Source: Posidonia oceanica (lineage: Eukaryota > Streptophyta > Magnoliopsida > Alismatales > Posidoniaceae). From it: a stretch of DNA of 64,000 nt. Location: positions 34,402,001-34,466,000 of the forward strand of contig JAZBRS010000049.1 of assembly GCA_037176725.1 (NCBI GenBank). The letters are read 5' to 3'. Under the pieces are notes generated by a model. That model did not search any database. It saw only the letters and a program-made list of their open reading frames with translations, and was not told the DNA's origin. Position 1 is the stretch's first letter. Every line of letters starts with the position of its first letter. The position numbers and the translations under genes were made by a program. Shown piece by piece: positions 52,762 to 64,000 of the stretch.

Positions 52762-55700
52762 TGTAACGACCCCAATGTCGTTACCTCTCAACCTAGCTAC
52801 CATTTTTTTTATCTTATTAGCAATCATGAACTACAGAACTAAATTTACACAATTACGATAAAGCAGAAATAAAATAAACTTAAATAGCTTACTTACCCAG
52901 AACCCTTGATGTGTGGCAGTGTGACTCCTTTCCTATATGCACTAGCAACTCCAGCTTCTATCCTGCACCTGCCAAAAAGAGAAACAAAGCACACATGAGT
53001 GACCACTCAATAGGTCACCCAGCACACACCCCAGCTCAACAAACAACGTCGAGGGAACAAGCGTAACCGTGCCACAAACAAACAAACACAGGCATCTCTC
53101 CTGGATGCCACAGCAGGACATACATCACTGCCCACACAAAGCAAACCACTGAAAACATGCCTTTGAAATCATCTTTTCTCTTTTCTTTTCAAAACCATAT
53201 GCAAGCTCTTTTCAAAATCTTTATGCACACTTGAAATGGCTTCACTAGCCAAGTCATGTCCTAAAACACACGGTTTGGTCCATCACTGTCCTAGTGCGGA
53301 CTAGACAACCAACCGTGTCTGAATACCCTCAATAGCATTCAGAACACACACAACAACACCAAAACACAAAGCTAGCACTGAGACACTGCTCAGCCAAACC
53401 AATGCGCCTCATTAGTGCAAGACCTACGCTCCACAGGTGCGGCCACAAGCACAACAACCACACACACAAACAAAAGGTCGTCATTCGGGCCCAAGCAACG
53501 ACACCCAGCCACAAGCAGTCCACTGAGGCGCAACCACGGTGTCCCAACACTGCTACGGTCGGCCACCCTGTGGAGGAGCGAACCGTCCCGGCCAACAAGC
53601 CTCACAAAGCCGACCACACAGGAAGACCAGTTCTGTCTCTCAGCAAGACACCACAGGGAATGCCCCTTACGCGCCCTAACTCAGTGCTCCAAACCCCTAG
53701 GGCTCCTCACCCCCAAGCTCAGTCCACACCAAGTAGTCTCGGTACCTGTACTAACTAGGGTATCATGTCCAGCTACCTAGAGGTCTCATACTCCCTGTGT
53801 CCACCTCCACGATACACTATGTACAGTCAGTACCCTGGGTCCTCGGCACCCGGAACAAGCGGAGTGTCATACCTCCAAGTCCAGTCGGTACCCCCAACCC
53901 GCGGACCTCAGCCTCGACCTCATGAACGACAATCAAGGAATATCATACCTCTAAGATCCGACGAACACTTACCTCAGCCTCTTGGTCTCAGGACCTCAAC
54001 CTAGGCAACGCACCTGACCAACCAGGAATGTCATCACATCCCCTAATCCCGTCGACATGCCCCTCCAGTATCTTGGTCTGCCACACACAGAAAACACCGG
54101 AAAACTCTTTCCAAAACCTTTGCCAAACCCATGCATTTTCTTTTCAAAACTCTTTTCGGAAACCATTTCAAAATCCTTAAATGACAACTCAAAATACCAC
54201 AAAACGTGGCACCAAGCATAGCACAAAACCACAAGCTGAAAGCACAGCTCAAAACAGGGCCTCGATAGCTCCACTGTCGAGTCCAGAACCACATTACAAA
54301 ACACCACACAACAAAGAAGTAAAGGCATCTTCTGGGTATAACATTTACCCACCCAGCACCACACACAAGCAAAGCATTGGTCCCGACGTTCCAAGGTGCT
54401 TACGAGACCGAACACCCACACAACAGCACCCAGAACACCAAGTTCTACTGCCAAGATCTATCCCCTAAGGTTATCATATTCCCTAATGTTTATCTTAACC
54501 AAATTAGGGAAAACCTTAGCATTTTTAGGTTATTTAGTCTTTTAATTCCTAACCCTAGCTTAAGGGAGGTCTTGCTAATCCATTTAGGCAAACCCTAACT
54601 CATCCCTAATGATTGGCTTAATTCTCATATTGTCCTAATGTAATTTATAGAATTCCAATCACTTAAATGACAAGATTCATTTTAATTCAACAAAACTCTC
54701 CATAAAACCAAATATCAAATTCTAATCATCAATTAACAAAGGAACACCATACAGGGTCTGGCATGGTCCAAAACCAGGCCAATCCAAGAGAAATGGGCAC
54801 CCAGGAGGCGTCCAAACACTCCCTGAAAAAAACACAAGACCAAAACACGGGACCAAAACGCAGGATCAGATTAAAAGTTCAGAATTCCAGACAGAACGCA
54901 GAAACCCAAAAAATTGCCCAGTTTGGGAACTTGAACCGTCTCAACACACATATCCAAAAATTCCACAAAAATATCCAAAACGTAGATATTCAACTCTTCT
55001 ACCACATGGAATAAAAATCACATCATTTCGATAACCGTAGCTCGAGTTATAAAATCCCAAAGCACTAAAACTCAAACATTTTCACTATTCATCTGCAAAA
55101 CCCACATCCACATAAAATACTGTAAAATCATGGAAAAATCCCCTAAAATCATGAATCTTCTACCATGCATCCAAAACACATCAAACTACACATTTGCATC
55201 ATTTCCAAACAAAATCACAAGCAAGGAAGGGGTGTGTACCTTCAAATGACCCACAACCCTTCTTTACCATCGCCAGCGACCCAACTCGCAGCTCCGGCGA
55301 TCACCTCCGCTCCCAAGCTCCTTGTGGCCACTCCTCAAGCTCGCTCAACCACCAGGAGAAGGTCGGAGACCACTCGAGCTCGAGGCCCCTACATCCACCA
55401 CACGGCCACCACCCACTCACGCAGTTGATGAGACAGAGAAGGAAAACAAAGGAAGAAAGAAGGAGGAAGAAGAAGAAGAAGAACAGGAAGAAGAAGAAGA
55501 AGAAGGCAGAGGCTTCTGGAGACTCACCGCCGCTCGCCTTCCCCCCGACAGCTACCCGAATTTCCTGGAGAAGAAGAATGGCAGCAGCTCGTGGCTCGCA
55601 TGCATGCCTCCCATTCCTTCTTTAATCAACTTTTTGCGCAAAAATTGCACAAAAGCCCTCCTCTTCCTCACAAACCGCAAAACTTCCAAACTACTCCCAA

Positions 55701-55764
55701 AAACTACGCCAGATAATCTCGTGCTAAAATTACCTGCTAAAATCCTGAAAACCCGAATATTACA
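52762..55764 (-). repeat. 3' LTR (3.0 kb) of a minus-strand Ty3/Gypsy element, Tekay-like
   Basis: On the minus strand it starts TGTAATATTCGGG at 55764 and ends GGTCGTTACA at 52762; on the plus strand it reads TGTAACGACC...ATTACA. The minus strand just before it reads TTTCGAGGGCAAAATTCC then TTTAAGGGGGTTAGAA, a typical chromovirus pol end and polypurine tract. It contains CA-rich sequence and degenerate repeats (53760-53985). The left flank in the LINE is TGATT; the partner duplication is beyond the window. Confidence 0.7.
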
Positions 55765-55782
55765 TTCTAACCCCCTTAAAGG
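55765..55782 (-). promoter_or_regulatory. Polypurine tract of the minus-strand element
   Basis: On the minus strand CCTTTAAGGGGGTTAGAA abuts the LTR start. A similar CTAACCCCCTTAAAG string occurs at 63663-63677 on the far side of the solo LTR. Confidence 0.65.
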
Positions 55783-57574
55783 AATTTTGCCCTCGAAATC
55801 CTCAAGATGAAAGACCAAGGGTACCAAATTAGGATGCCGAACTCATGGATCCAGATCAACAGAACAACGGTGCCGCCCAAAACTCATGATTGGTAGGAGA
55901 AATCTATGCCTCACCGCCATCTCCTCCCACCAAAATCCAAAGCAACACCGAGGACTTAGCCATCTTCGAGTCCGAAAACCACCAAAATCCAGAATGAGGG
56001 TCCCTTCAGGACACAAAATATCCACCCACGAGCTCCAAAACAGTGTCTTCCAGAGTCCCTGAACATCCTCAGCCTCTCTAGTAGACACGCAAATAGAGGG
56101 ATGACTAGGTGCAACCAGCTCCCACCAGCATCCGCTGCGCTACTCTGATGCACAATCTGGCCAGGAACAACTCAAACTTCATAATACGTGCTCAGTATCA
56201 TCTCTCATCTCCTAAAATTCCTCCTCCAAAACCATCATACGAGAGAAACTAGCATACTAAGACACGCCAAAACTCTTCGCGGATCTGGAGTGTGCTAACA
56301 GAACAGCTAACCAGACATGAACTGTCTCCAGGGACTACTTCCTAGACTGCCACTCCACCAGATCTAGAGCACAACCCCTATTGTAGCTGGCACAAATCAC
56401 GTGGATTAGATAGTTCCCTTTGCGATTCTTCGACCAACAAGAATCACAAAACAGCACGTTGCCCCATTGCAACTGGAACCCAACCTTACCCAAGGCCACA
56501 AGGATCACTGTTTCTAGTGAAACCACCACAACCCATGGTAAGAACCACTCGGGTGTCACCCCCAAAGGAGTCTTCAACTCAAACTAACTCCCAACCACCT
56601 GGTCCAAACCAACACGAGTTGTCCTTCCTCCCGGCAATCCTGCCCACGGTGCCACTATCTTGGAGATTCCACTATCGGATTCCCAAGAATAGTTCACCTG
56701 AACCAGGAAACCACTACTTGGAGGAAACACCTGGAACCATGCCCAGCAGATCGCCCAGCGGCGCCAACCAACGAGATGGAAGTAAACTTCACCGACTCGC
56801 CCCATCTCCGCCACGGAAAACCCAAGGAGAATAATGGAGAAAAGATCTCCCTAGATCGAACAGCATCACGCCATCCGACCCACCAACAAACAACAGAACA
56901 AATGGGCATCCCCAATAGGATACCCCAAAGAAAACACAGGAGAAAGAATCTCCACCGCTTGAATAGCCCTCAGTCATTCGAACCACCCACAAACAAAGTA
57001 ACCGGGCATCCAAACAGGATACCCCAAACAGCACACAACAAACACCACGCAACAACACACAAAGCCATGCTACTCCATGGCCAAACCCACAAACAAAATG
57101 CGCGACATAACCACGCAGCACCAACACACGACTCACACGCGCAACTCCTCCCAGATAACTCTGTCTGTGAACAGAGTATCTGGAACAACCACACACATCC
57201 AGGGACCCATCTGAGTCACCCAGGACCAACAACACTCATTTGGGGACCCATTGAGCTGCCCAAAAACAACACCCAACATCTAGGAAACTCATCGAGTCGC
57301 CTAGAAACAACAACACACATCTGGGAACCGACACAGTCACCCAAAAACAACCAACAAACATCTAGGGACCCACACAGTCACCCAGAAACAACCAACAAAC
57401 ATTTGGGAAGCCTCACGCTTCACCTAGAAACACAACAGACATCTGGGAAGCCTCACGCTTTACCCAGAAACAAAAACAACTGGAGGACGGAGCTGTAGAC
57501 ATTCTCCACACACACAACGACCAACAAGACACGATAGACAACAAACCACACAAGCAAACCCACAATCGTGGAGG
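55783..57574 (-). other. Interior of the minus-strand Gypsy element, no recognisable pol
   Basis: Only a short peptide next to the polypurine tract resembles a pol end; in the rest of this 1.8 kb I find no RT, integrase or chromodomain motif on either strand. It may be a non-autonomous large derivative. A CA-rich minisatellite occupies 57190-57480. The interior continues after the solo LTR to beyond 64000. Confidence 0.5.
57190..57480. repeat. 41-bp minisatellite, seven units
   Basis: Units like ACATCTGGGAACC...CAGTCACCCAGAAACAACC start at 57196, 57238, 57277, 57318, 57359, 57400 and 57440. A related unit reappears at about 63428, beyond the solo LTR, followed in both places by GGAGGA and ACAT-CTCCACAC. 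Confidence 0.85.
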
Positions 57575-57579
57575 GCCAC
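57575..57579. repeat. Left target-site duplication of the solo LTR (GCCAC)
   Basis: GCCAC immediately precedes TGTAGCGATCCC and is repeated at 63362-63366 right after TGTCAACA. Confidence 0.92.
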
Positions 57580-58234
57580 TGTAGCGATCCCGATCGGAAT
57601 CAGGCTCGCTATTTAGCGGCGATTGGATCCGAGGAAGAGGCTCGACTCGAAAATGCTTAAAATCGAGGAGAAAAGAGAAAGATAAGACAAATCAGAGTCG
57701 CCACCATGTCTATTAACGGGAGACAAGGAAAACCGGGGGGAATGCGTGAATTAACACGCAAAACCAAGCAAGAAATGCAAAGCAAAGCAATGCAAAGGAA
57801 ACAAATGCAAATACATGCAAATGAGATGACTCTAGCCTAGGATAAGGGCAGTATGGTCATTGCTGGCCAAAAGACAGGGCAAGGACTCTTGTTACGTGCG
57901 GGGAAGGTGTTAGGCACCCCCGACACGCCCGAGAATCGGTCTTTCTAGGCTCACGCTCGCATACGCAGGGAAATGCAGGGTTGAATGCCTATGTGCCTAT
58001 GAATGCCTAAATGAATGCTCAAGGTGTGCTCTAAGTGGAGAGATGCAGGGCAAGGAAGTAAACGTGCTGTCTAAGTGCTCAGCTACGCTGTCTGTGTTCC
58101 GAACCGGGCGAAACCTGGCTCGTGAGAACTCCAAGCAGTAAGCATCACAGCCCTATATGCAAATGCAAGCGAAAAAGCAAAACAGCGGCAAAACCATGCA
58201 ATGCGATCGACATGCAAGAGAAAACGGCGTAAAA

Positions 58235-58475
58235 CACGCAAAACGAGGCGAAAAACAAGAAAGCACGCAAAACGGTGCAAAAAGACAAGGTCGGTACGCA
58301 AAACGGGCGAGAAAGCAAGGCAGCACGCAAATCGATGCAAAAGGCGATGACGGGCACGCAAAACTGTGCCAAAAACAGGGCGAGCGCGCAAAACGACGCG
58401 AAAGACAAAGCAGGCACGCAAAATGGTGCCAAAACGAGAACGGGTACGCAAAACGATGCCAAAACTGCGAGATAA
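58235..58475. repeat. 30-bp tandem repeats in the solo LTR
   Basis: CACGCAAAACG-type starts occur at 58235, 58264, 58295, 58324, 58355, 58385, 58415 and 58445: eight units of about 30 bp. Because 30 is a multiple of three, all frames stay open, giving spurious basic peptides. Confidence 0.87.
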
Positions 58476-61400
58476 AATCTCGGAAAAGCCGTGCGAATGC
58501 AAATGCAAGGAAAAGATTAGAAGCAGAAAAAGGAGAAGCAGAACAGCGTATGTGTGAGAACAGGCGCTGTTCGGGGCCACACAGAGTAGGTGTGAAGACC
58601 TACAAAGGGGAGAGTGAGCAAACGGGGGGATTACCACCTCTTTTGCGACCATTTCCCACTGAACCGTTCCACGGTGTGTCTCGCATGCTGCCCAAAGTTC
58701 GCGATGCGATCGGATCGTGGAAAAGGGGGAAGAAAGTCACATTAAGTGGTAAATCCAGGGAAAACTCAACACAAAACACATAGGGAAATGCGAAATGGAG
58801 ATCTGAGTTGATAGACAAGAAGAGGAGGCCCTATTCTACATGCTCAAAGAGACAGAAATCGAAAACGAGGAAAACTATGCAAATGGCATGCAAATGAATG
58901 CAATGCAGGAGTTTAGGAGGACATACCTGGAAATCCAGGAGCCTGATCTGAGATCTGCTTGGTCCATGCTGAAGAGCGCTTTGCTGCGGTCGTCTGGGCA
59001 GCTTACTTGAGAAGATCCAACGGCCGGATCGGAAGATATCATAGCTTCAAGGCAGGAAGGCCAGAACAGGGGAGAAGAGCAGATCTAGGTGTTCAGGAGG
59101 TCCTAGGGGTGTGCAAAAGGTCCTCCCAAGTGAAGGGGAGCTAAAGGTGCTTAGTGTGTGCAAAAGGATGCTAAAATGCAAGACTAAATGAATGCAGAAT
59201 GCATGCACAAGCAAAAAGAAACAAGGGGAACAAACTTGGAAAAGATAGGAGTTCAAAAGCATTTTTGAAAAAGAAAAGGGGCTGAAATGCAAATTTTCAC
59301 AAAAGATGGGGTCCATAGAGGAGGGTTTTGAAAACAGGAGAGGGCAGAGGGTTATTTTGCAAAAGACTGGGCTCAAAAAGCTAATTTGAAAAGAGGGTAT
59401 GCATTGGAAGAAGTTTTGAAAACAAATGGAAATTAGGATGCAATTTTGGAAAACTAGGGTCTAAAATGCAAATTTTCCGAAAAACAGGGTTCTGGGGAGT
59501 CTGGGGATGCAAGTGGAGGGTCTACATGCAATTTTGTAAGCATAGGAGCTAAGATGCAACTTTAGGGGCAAAACAGTCTTTTTACATGGTTTTTAAAAGA
59601 TGCAAGGACCTATGTGTGATTTTCGAATCATGCAGGGGTCAAATATGCAATTTTGTATGGTAAATATGCTCTGAAAACACTGATAAAGGTCTGATGTGCA
59701 ATTTCTGAAAAAAACAGGGACCAAAATGCAATGCAGTAAGCAAAAATGCATGCAAATGGTTACTGTCCATTTAAAATGGACCTAAATGCAAATGCCAGGA
59801 AACAGAGGGAAGAAAATGCAATACAACAAGCAAAAATAAAAAATAAAACCTAAGTTTCTACAGTGCATGGACCTATATGCAAAATCAGAAACATGCAGGG
59901 ATGCAGAATGCAATTTCATATGGTAAAATGCATGCAATTAAATGAACTGATTTAGGGCAGGACTTATATGCAAAAATAAAAAACAGAAGGGCTAAAATGC
60001 AAAAAGTTACAACAGCACAGTACAGTAAAAGGACTGGAAAGAAAATACTGAAAAGCAGAGATAAAAGCAGCAATTTAGCATGGTTTTTAATTAAAAACTA
60101 AGCATATTAAATGGACAGAGGACTGAAACGCAAAAATTAAAAAACTTAAGGCAAACATGCAATATTAGCACAGAAACTATATAAACAGAAAAATAAAAGC
60201 ACAGTGCTTGGTTGGCGGTGGCTGGCACTGTAGCAGTGAGCCACCGGCGCTCACCACCACCGGCACAGGAGGGCTGCGGGGGTGTTGATCGGCGGAGGAG
60301 GTTGTCGGCGTCTGTGCGGAGCTCCGGAGATCACCTAGGGACCGTTCTTCTAGCCGGAGTGTTCGGAGAACAGGAGACCGGCGTCGGAGAAGAAGGAGGG
60401 TCCGGCGAGCTGCAGACGGAGCTGGTGGGCTGGGAACCGGCTTCTGGTCGGTGGAAAAGCAGCAGGAGGAGGAGAGAGAGAGGGGGAGGCCAGGAGATAC
60501 CTGTGGTTGTGTCCGGAGCGTGCCCCCGATCTCAACAGGATCGGAGATGGCCGGCGGTCGTTGTTCGGCTGCAGAGGTGGCTTCCAGCGGCTCGCGACAG
60601 TTCGGATCTCCTCGGGGTGGTCTCCTGGAGCTTCCCAGATGATCAAATGGTGCTTCTGCAGCTCGAGCGGAAGATCGGAGTTTGTGGGTCGACAGTGAAC
60701 AGCCGGAGGTGGGGAGGCTTGTCCGCCGCTCCTCGGCTTGGATGGAGCCTTCCGGAGGATTGCTGGAGGTCCGGGGAGTGATTCTGGATTGTTGGATTGG
60801 GCTTCTGGAGAGCGTGGAGAAGATTTGGAGATTGGGTCGGTTTCTGGTCAGTGGAGAAGGCAAGTGTTTGTAGTGGAGTCTGCAGGCTGTGGTGGATGGT
60901 TGGGTTCGAGGTCTGGTGTTCTGGAAAGGTGGAGGTTCAGTGAATCTCTGGGTGGAGTTTGGAAGAAAGTTGCGGACTGGAGTGGAGGGAATTGTTGAAT
61001 GGGTTGTGTTGGCTTGCAGTGGTGATTAGGTGGAGTTTCAGGGCGGTTTTAGGTGGTGAAAAGGCAATGGGATGTCGGGAGATGAAGGTTGGTAGTTGGG
61101 TGAGATTGGGGGGACAACTGGGAGAAGGATGAAGGCTTGGAGTGGTGCTGGTTTGTGGGAAAAAGGAGAGGAGGATTTTCTGAATTTCTGAAGAGAAAGG
61201 AGAAGGCTTCGGGTGGAGATTGCTCTGGAATGGGTGGCCTCTCTCCGGGATGCCAAAGACTCCCTCAGACACTCTCTTCTCGCTCTCTCTTTTCTGGAAT
61301 TGGAAGGTGAAGAGAAAGAGAAGGGAGGTCGCTCAGGAGGGGAAGATCGCTGTGGAATTCTGCTCTGGGATCCTCTCCACTCTCTGGTTCCTCACTGATG

Positions 61401-61679
61401 GCTCGATTGCTCTCGCTCGATTGCTCACTCAGGTCACACGGTTCGCTCACACTGGATTGAAGGAGGAACGGGCTTAAAAATGAGGAGGAGCTGCTGCTGG
61501 CACGCTGGGAATTTGAAATCAGCGGCGGCCACTGCAGCAGAGAAGACGGCGAGGTGACCGGCTCCGGGAAAGCCGCTGAGATGAAGGAGGAGCGGCAAGC
61601 TGCTGTAGACGACGGGATGGATGCTTGAATTTGAACGGGTGGAGGGAAGACTGTCGCAGCGAGCTCGCGGGAGGAAAAC

Positions 61680-62660
61680 CGGTTGACGCGCGAGGAAGAA
61701 GAAGGAAGAAGAAGGAGCGCTGGGTCGGACCGTGGGCCGAAGGAAAAAAAGAAAAGAAATAAAAGAAAAAGAGAAACGGGCTGGATTGGGCCCAGCAGAG
61801 AAAAAAATGGGAAAGAAAGGAAAGTAAGGAAAGGGAAAGAAAAGGAGGGAAAAGTAAGGAAATAAAATAAGTAAAAATGAACTAAAAATAAATAAAAATA
61901 TTAGAAAGGTTGTGATGTGAATTAGGATTTTAATTAAATTTTTTAATGGCCATTTTGGGTTGATTAGTGTGTTTTGGGCTTGATTAGGGTTTTAAGGTTT
62001 TGGTTTTGCTTTTAATTAGTTTTCACTTGATTAAATGTTTGTTAAACCTTTTTTAAATCATTTTAAAAATTGTGTTTCCCTTGTTGGACACTTAGGATAT
62101 TGATTAGGATTTTTTAGGATTTATTTTCGTATTAACCAGGGTTGTTTTTAGGTTTTTAAGTTTTAGTCTTCTTAGGGTTTTTTCTTTCTTAAGTCTTTTA
62201 AATTATGCTTTGATTTTTATTTGTTGATTTTTCTTGAAGTTTTTAGTTAGATTTCTCTGGTTTGATGGGGTGTTTTTAAGTCTTTTAAATGTGTTTTTCT
62301 TTTCCTTTTAATTGAGTTTTTTAATTTGTTTTTTCTTAGGTTTGTTAGGTTAAGTCTTTTGCTTCTTTAATTACTTGTTTTAGTGTTTGATTTTTAATTC
62401 TTCTTTTTAGGGTTTGTTTTTTAATTCTTCTGATGGGGTTTTTTACTTTTGGTGGGTTTTGATTTTATTTTAGTTTTTTCCTTGATTTTTCAGTGTTTTC
62501 TTTAGATTTGTTTTGCATTTTTTTGCTTACATGCTTGGTTTTCCTTTTAGTTTGATTTAGTTAAGTTTAGGTTTTTAATTGCTTGTTTAATGTTTTTTAA
62601 TTGTTTTTCTTAGGGTTCTGATTTGTTTCTTTTATATTTTGGGGTTTCACAGATTTTTAG
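61680..62660. repeat. Purine-rich then T-rich section of the solo LTR
   Basis: 61680-61870 is GAAGAAGAAGG/AAAGGAAAG-rich, the inverse of the polypyrimidine tract of element C. 61880-62660 is T-rich with TTAGGGTTT at about 61986, 62160, 62408 and 62611, the inverse counterpart of the AAACCCTA array of element C. Confidence 0.7.
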
Positions 62661-63361
62661 GGGTTTTCATGGATTTTTGCAAAAGAGAGAAAAGGAAAGG
62701 AGAAGGAAGAAGGAAAAGGGGGAAAGAGGGAAATAAAAGGAAAAGAGATAGGTTGGAGAGAAATGATTTTTAAAATTCAGGAAAAAGGCTAAAAATAAAG
62801 TAAAAATAGGAATAAGGTAGAGAAGGGATAGAAGTACAAAGGGGGCCCACAGTCAGGCCAGAAAAGGGGCAAAAAGGGGATGAAAAGAGAGATGATAATC
62901 AGGAGAGAGAGAGGAGAGAGAAAATGATAATCCCGGAGAGAGAAAAGGATAATTTGGATGAAAGGGGGTCTTAAGGGTCTTGGAATGGGGTGAAAATTGG
63001 TGAGTGGGTAGTCTAGAGTTTGAGGTGTTGGTCCTGAAGTTTTGGTTTGATTCTAAGAAGGTTTTGGAGGGGTTTCAAGGTGTAGAAAAAGGGGAGTTTT
63101 GCCTAGGTTTTCTAGGATTTTTGGGGATGGTCTAGGTTTGGAAATTTCTAAGTTCTTGGGTAGGCTTGTTAAGTGAGTGTTGGTGGATTTTCCTATGGGT
63201 TTTGGTTAGGTTTTGAGCTTGGGAAGAGAGGTAAAGGCTTAGATCAAGATGGGCTGATTTTGGAGGGTAAAGAAGAGGATTAGGGTTTGGTTTTGGGTTT
63301 GAGTCCAGCAATCGCCAGGAGGGCTCCAAGGATCCAAGCCTGCCAAGATGGGGTGTCAACA

Positions 63362-64000
63362 GCCACACAAAGAGCAGACAACTACTGCACCCCTTCCCCC
63401 CCCCACGACAACACGACACCGCCCAACCGCAACCACACATCTGCGAAGCCTCATGCTTACCCAGATGCAACCACAGGAGGATGAAACCTCGGACATCCTC
63501 CACACCGCAACAAAACAAACAGCAACAAGCAACAACAAAAGTGGAGGTCACACGAGAGATAGTCACCCACTGCACCTCTCCCTCCACGGCAAACACACAA
63601 CACAGCCTAGCAATGGATGATGGCGAAATAGACACGTCCTCTAATCAACTATCGTGGGGTGCCTAACCCCCTTAAAGAATTAAAGCACTACACCTCAAAA
63701 TCCAAAAGCATCAAGAGACGTGCAAACCTCTAGACAACACGACTCATCCGGCCACACACACAACAGGGTCTTCTACCCTGCATGCCAGTACTGAGTCTTG
63801 CCCAGAAAACAACTGCCACCACACCCACGGGCAACACGATGCTTAATCCACACTATACTAGTGGACCGCACCACACCACATTCCACGGAGTTGAAGAATT
63901 AGAGCGAACCACTCCACTCGAGCGAACACTGCCTTGCGCTCCCAATAGCACCCACAAAACAACTCTAGTCATACAGCGATCTCAAGGTCCAACCACTGGA
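63362..64000 (-). other. Continuation of the minus-strand Gypsy interior
   Basis: Begins with the target duplication GCCAC, includes one more minisatellite-like unit (about 63428-63500), and otherwise CA-rich sequence with no recognised gene. Confidence 0.5.

Larger units (their letters stand above)
57580..63361 (-). mobile_element. Solo LTR of an Ogre-type element, 5,782 bp, minus strand
   Basis: On the minus strand it starts TGTTGACACCCCATC (63361) and ends GGGATCGCTACA (57580), comparable to TGTAGACATCCCATT and GGATTACTACA of the element-C LTR. The inverse of the AGACATGGTGGCGACTC segment is at about 57695, and GGTGTTAGGCACCCCCGA blocks also match. The identical flanks GCCAC and absence of any internal region make it a solo LTR, the product of recombination between two LTRs. 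It contains a 30-bp array (58235-58475), degenerate repeats (59400-60180), a GC-rich middle and a T-rich section (61880-62660) with TTAGGGTTT copies. ORFs inside are not genes. Confidence 0.88.

Noticed and set aside
53402..53780. Two overlapping Thr/His-rich ORFs of about 120 codons
   Set aside because: They lie inside the LTR of the minus-strand Gypsy element in CA-rich sequence and shift frame relative to each other; no domain.
58083..58652. Minus-strand and plus-strand ORFs of the solo LTR with Arg/Cys-rich repeats
   Set aside because: A 30-bp tandem array keeps all frames open; no family resemblance.
60177..60863. 228-codon minus-strand ORF and 189-codon plus-strand ORF in the solo LTR
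   Set aside because: Both lie in GC-rich LTR sequence, overlap on opposite strands, and have no recognisable domain.
1..64000. Ordinary host genes, tRNA or rRNA genes
   Set aside because: None seen; every long meaningful reading frame is assigned to a transposable element.

Overview
The window is plant nuclear DNA made almost entirely of nested LTR retrotransposons, with one LINE and one satellite-like fragment. I found no ordinary host gene, rRNA or tRNA. The evidence for a plant is: Tat/Ogre-type Ty3-Gypsy elements with tRNA-Arg-like primer sites and dual RNase H domains, plant mobile domain (PMD) genes, an L1-type LINE whose ORF1 looks like DUF4283 plus a zinc knuckle, and Arabidopsis-type AAACCCTA repeats. 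An angiosperm, probably a eudicot with a large genome, is likely; the species is not determined.

Layout. Element A (1-41049, left end cut by the window; about 21.4 kb without its insertion) is a Tat-lineage element with LTR, PBS, gag, a first retropepsin, a second retropepsin, G-patch, RT, RNase H, archaeal-type RNase H, integrase, then two antisense genes, polypurine tract and 3' LTR. Element B (5648-25635, 19,988 bp, LTRs of about 1.425 kb, 5-bp target duplication GGAGG) is a relative inserted between the two retropepsins of A. Both carry antisense genes downstream of integrase: a one-intron PMD gene (intact in A, one stop in B) and a multi-exon gene with a coiled-coil tail. The order of the two antisense genes is reversed between A and B. 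From 41050 comes a third, more Ogre-like element C (3' tail, polypurine tract, 4.08-kb LTR, PBS, broken gag to about 48585), then an AT-rich satellite-like fragment (48586-49215), then a LINE (49216-52761). The LINE is cut by a minus-strand Gypsy element (LTR 52762-55764, interior to beyond 64000), which is itself cut by a 5.78-kb minus-strand Ogre-type solo LTR (57580-63361, target duplication GCCAC).

How the parts work together. The sense genes of A and B are standard replication proteins in one long frame, broken mostly by C-to-T type stop codons (CAG to TAG, CAA to TAA, TGG to TAG), as expected for methylated, silenced DNA. The most unusual feature is that each of A and B has its own short motif (A: AGGCGACTAA-type; B: GCGTATAACGTT-type) repeated many times, in clusters at matching places: just upstream of the LTR TATA box, in the gag leader, and on both sides of the antisense PMD gene. 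This resembles the element-specific motif arrays bound by VANC anti-silencing proteins of VANDAL DNA transposons. I propose, as inference only, that the PMD protein or its partner gene product recognises these motifs.
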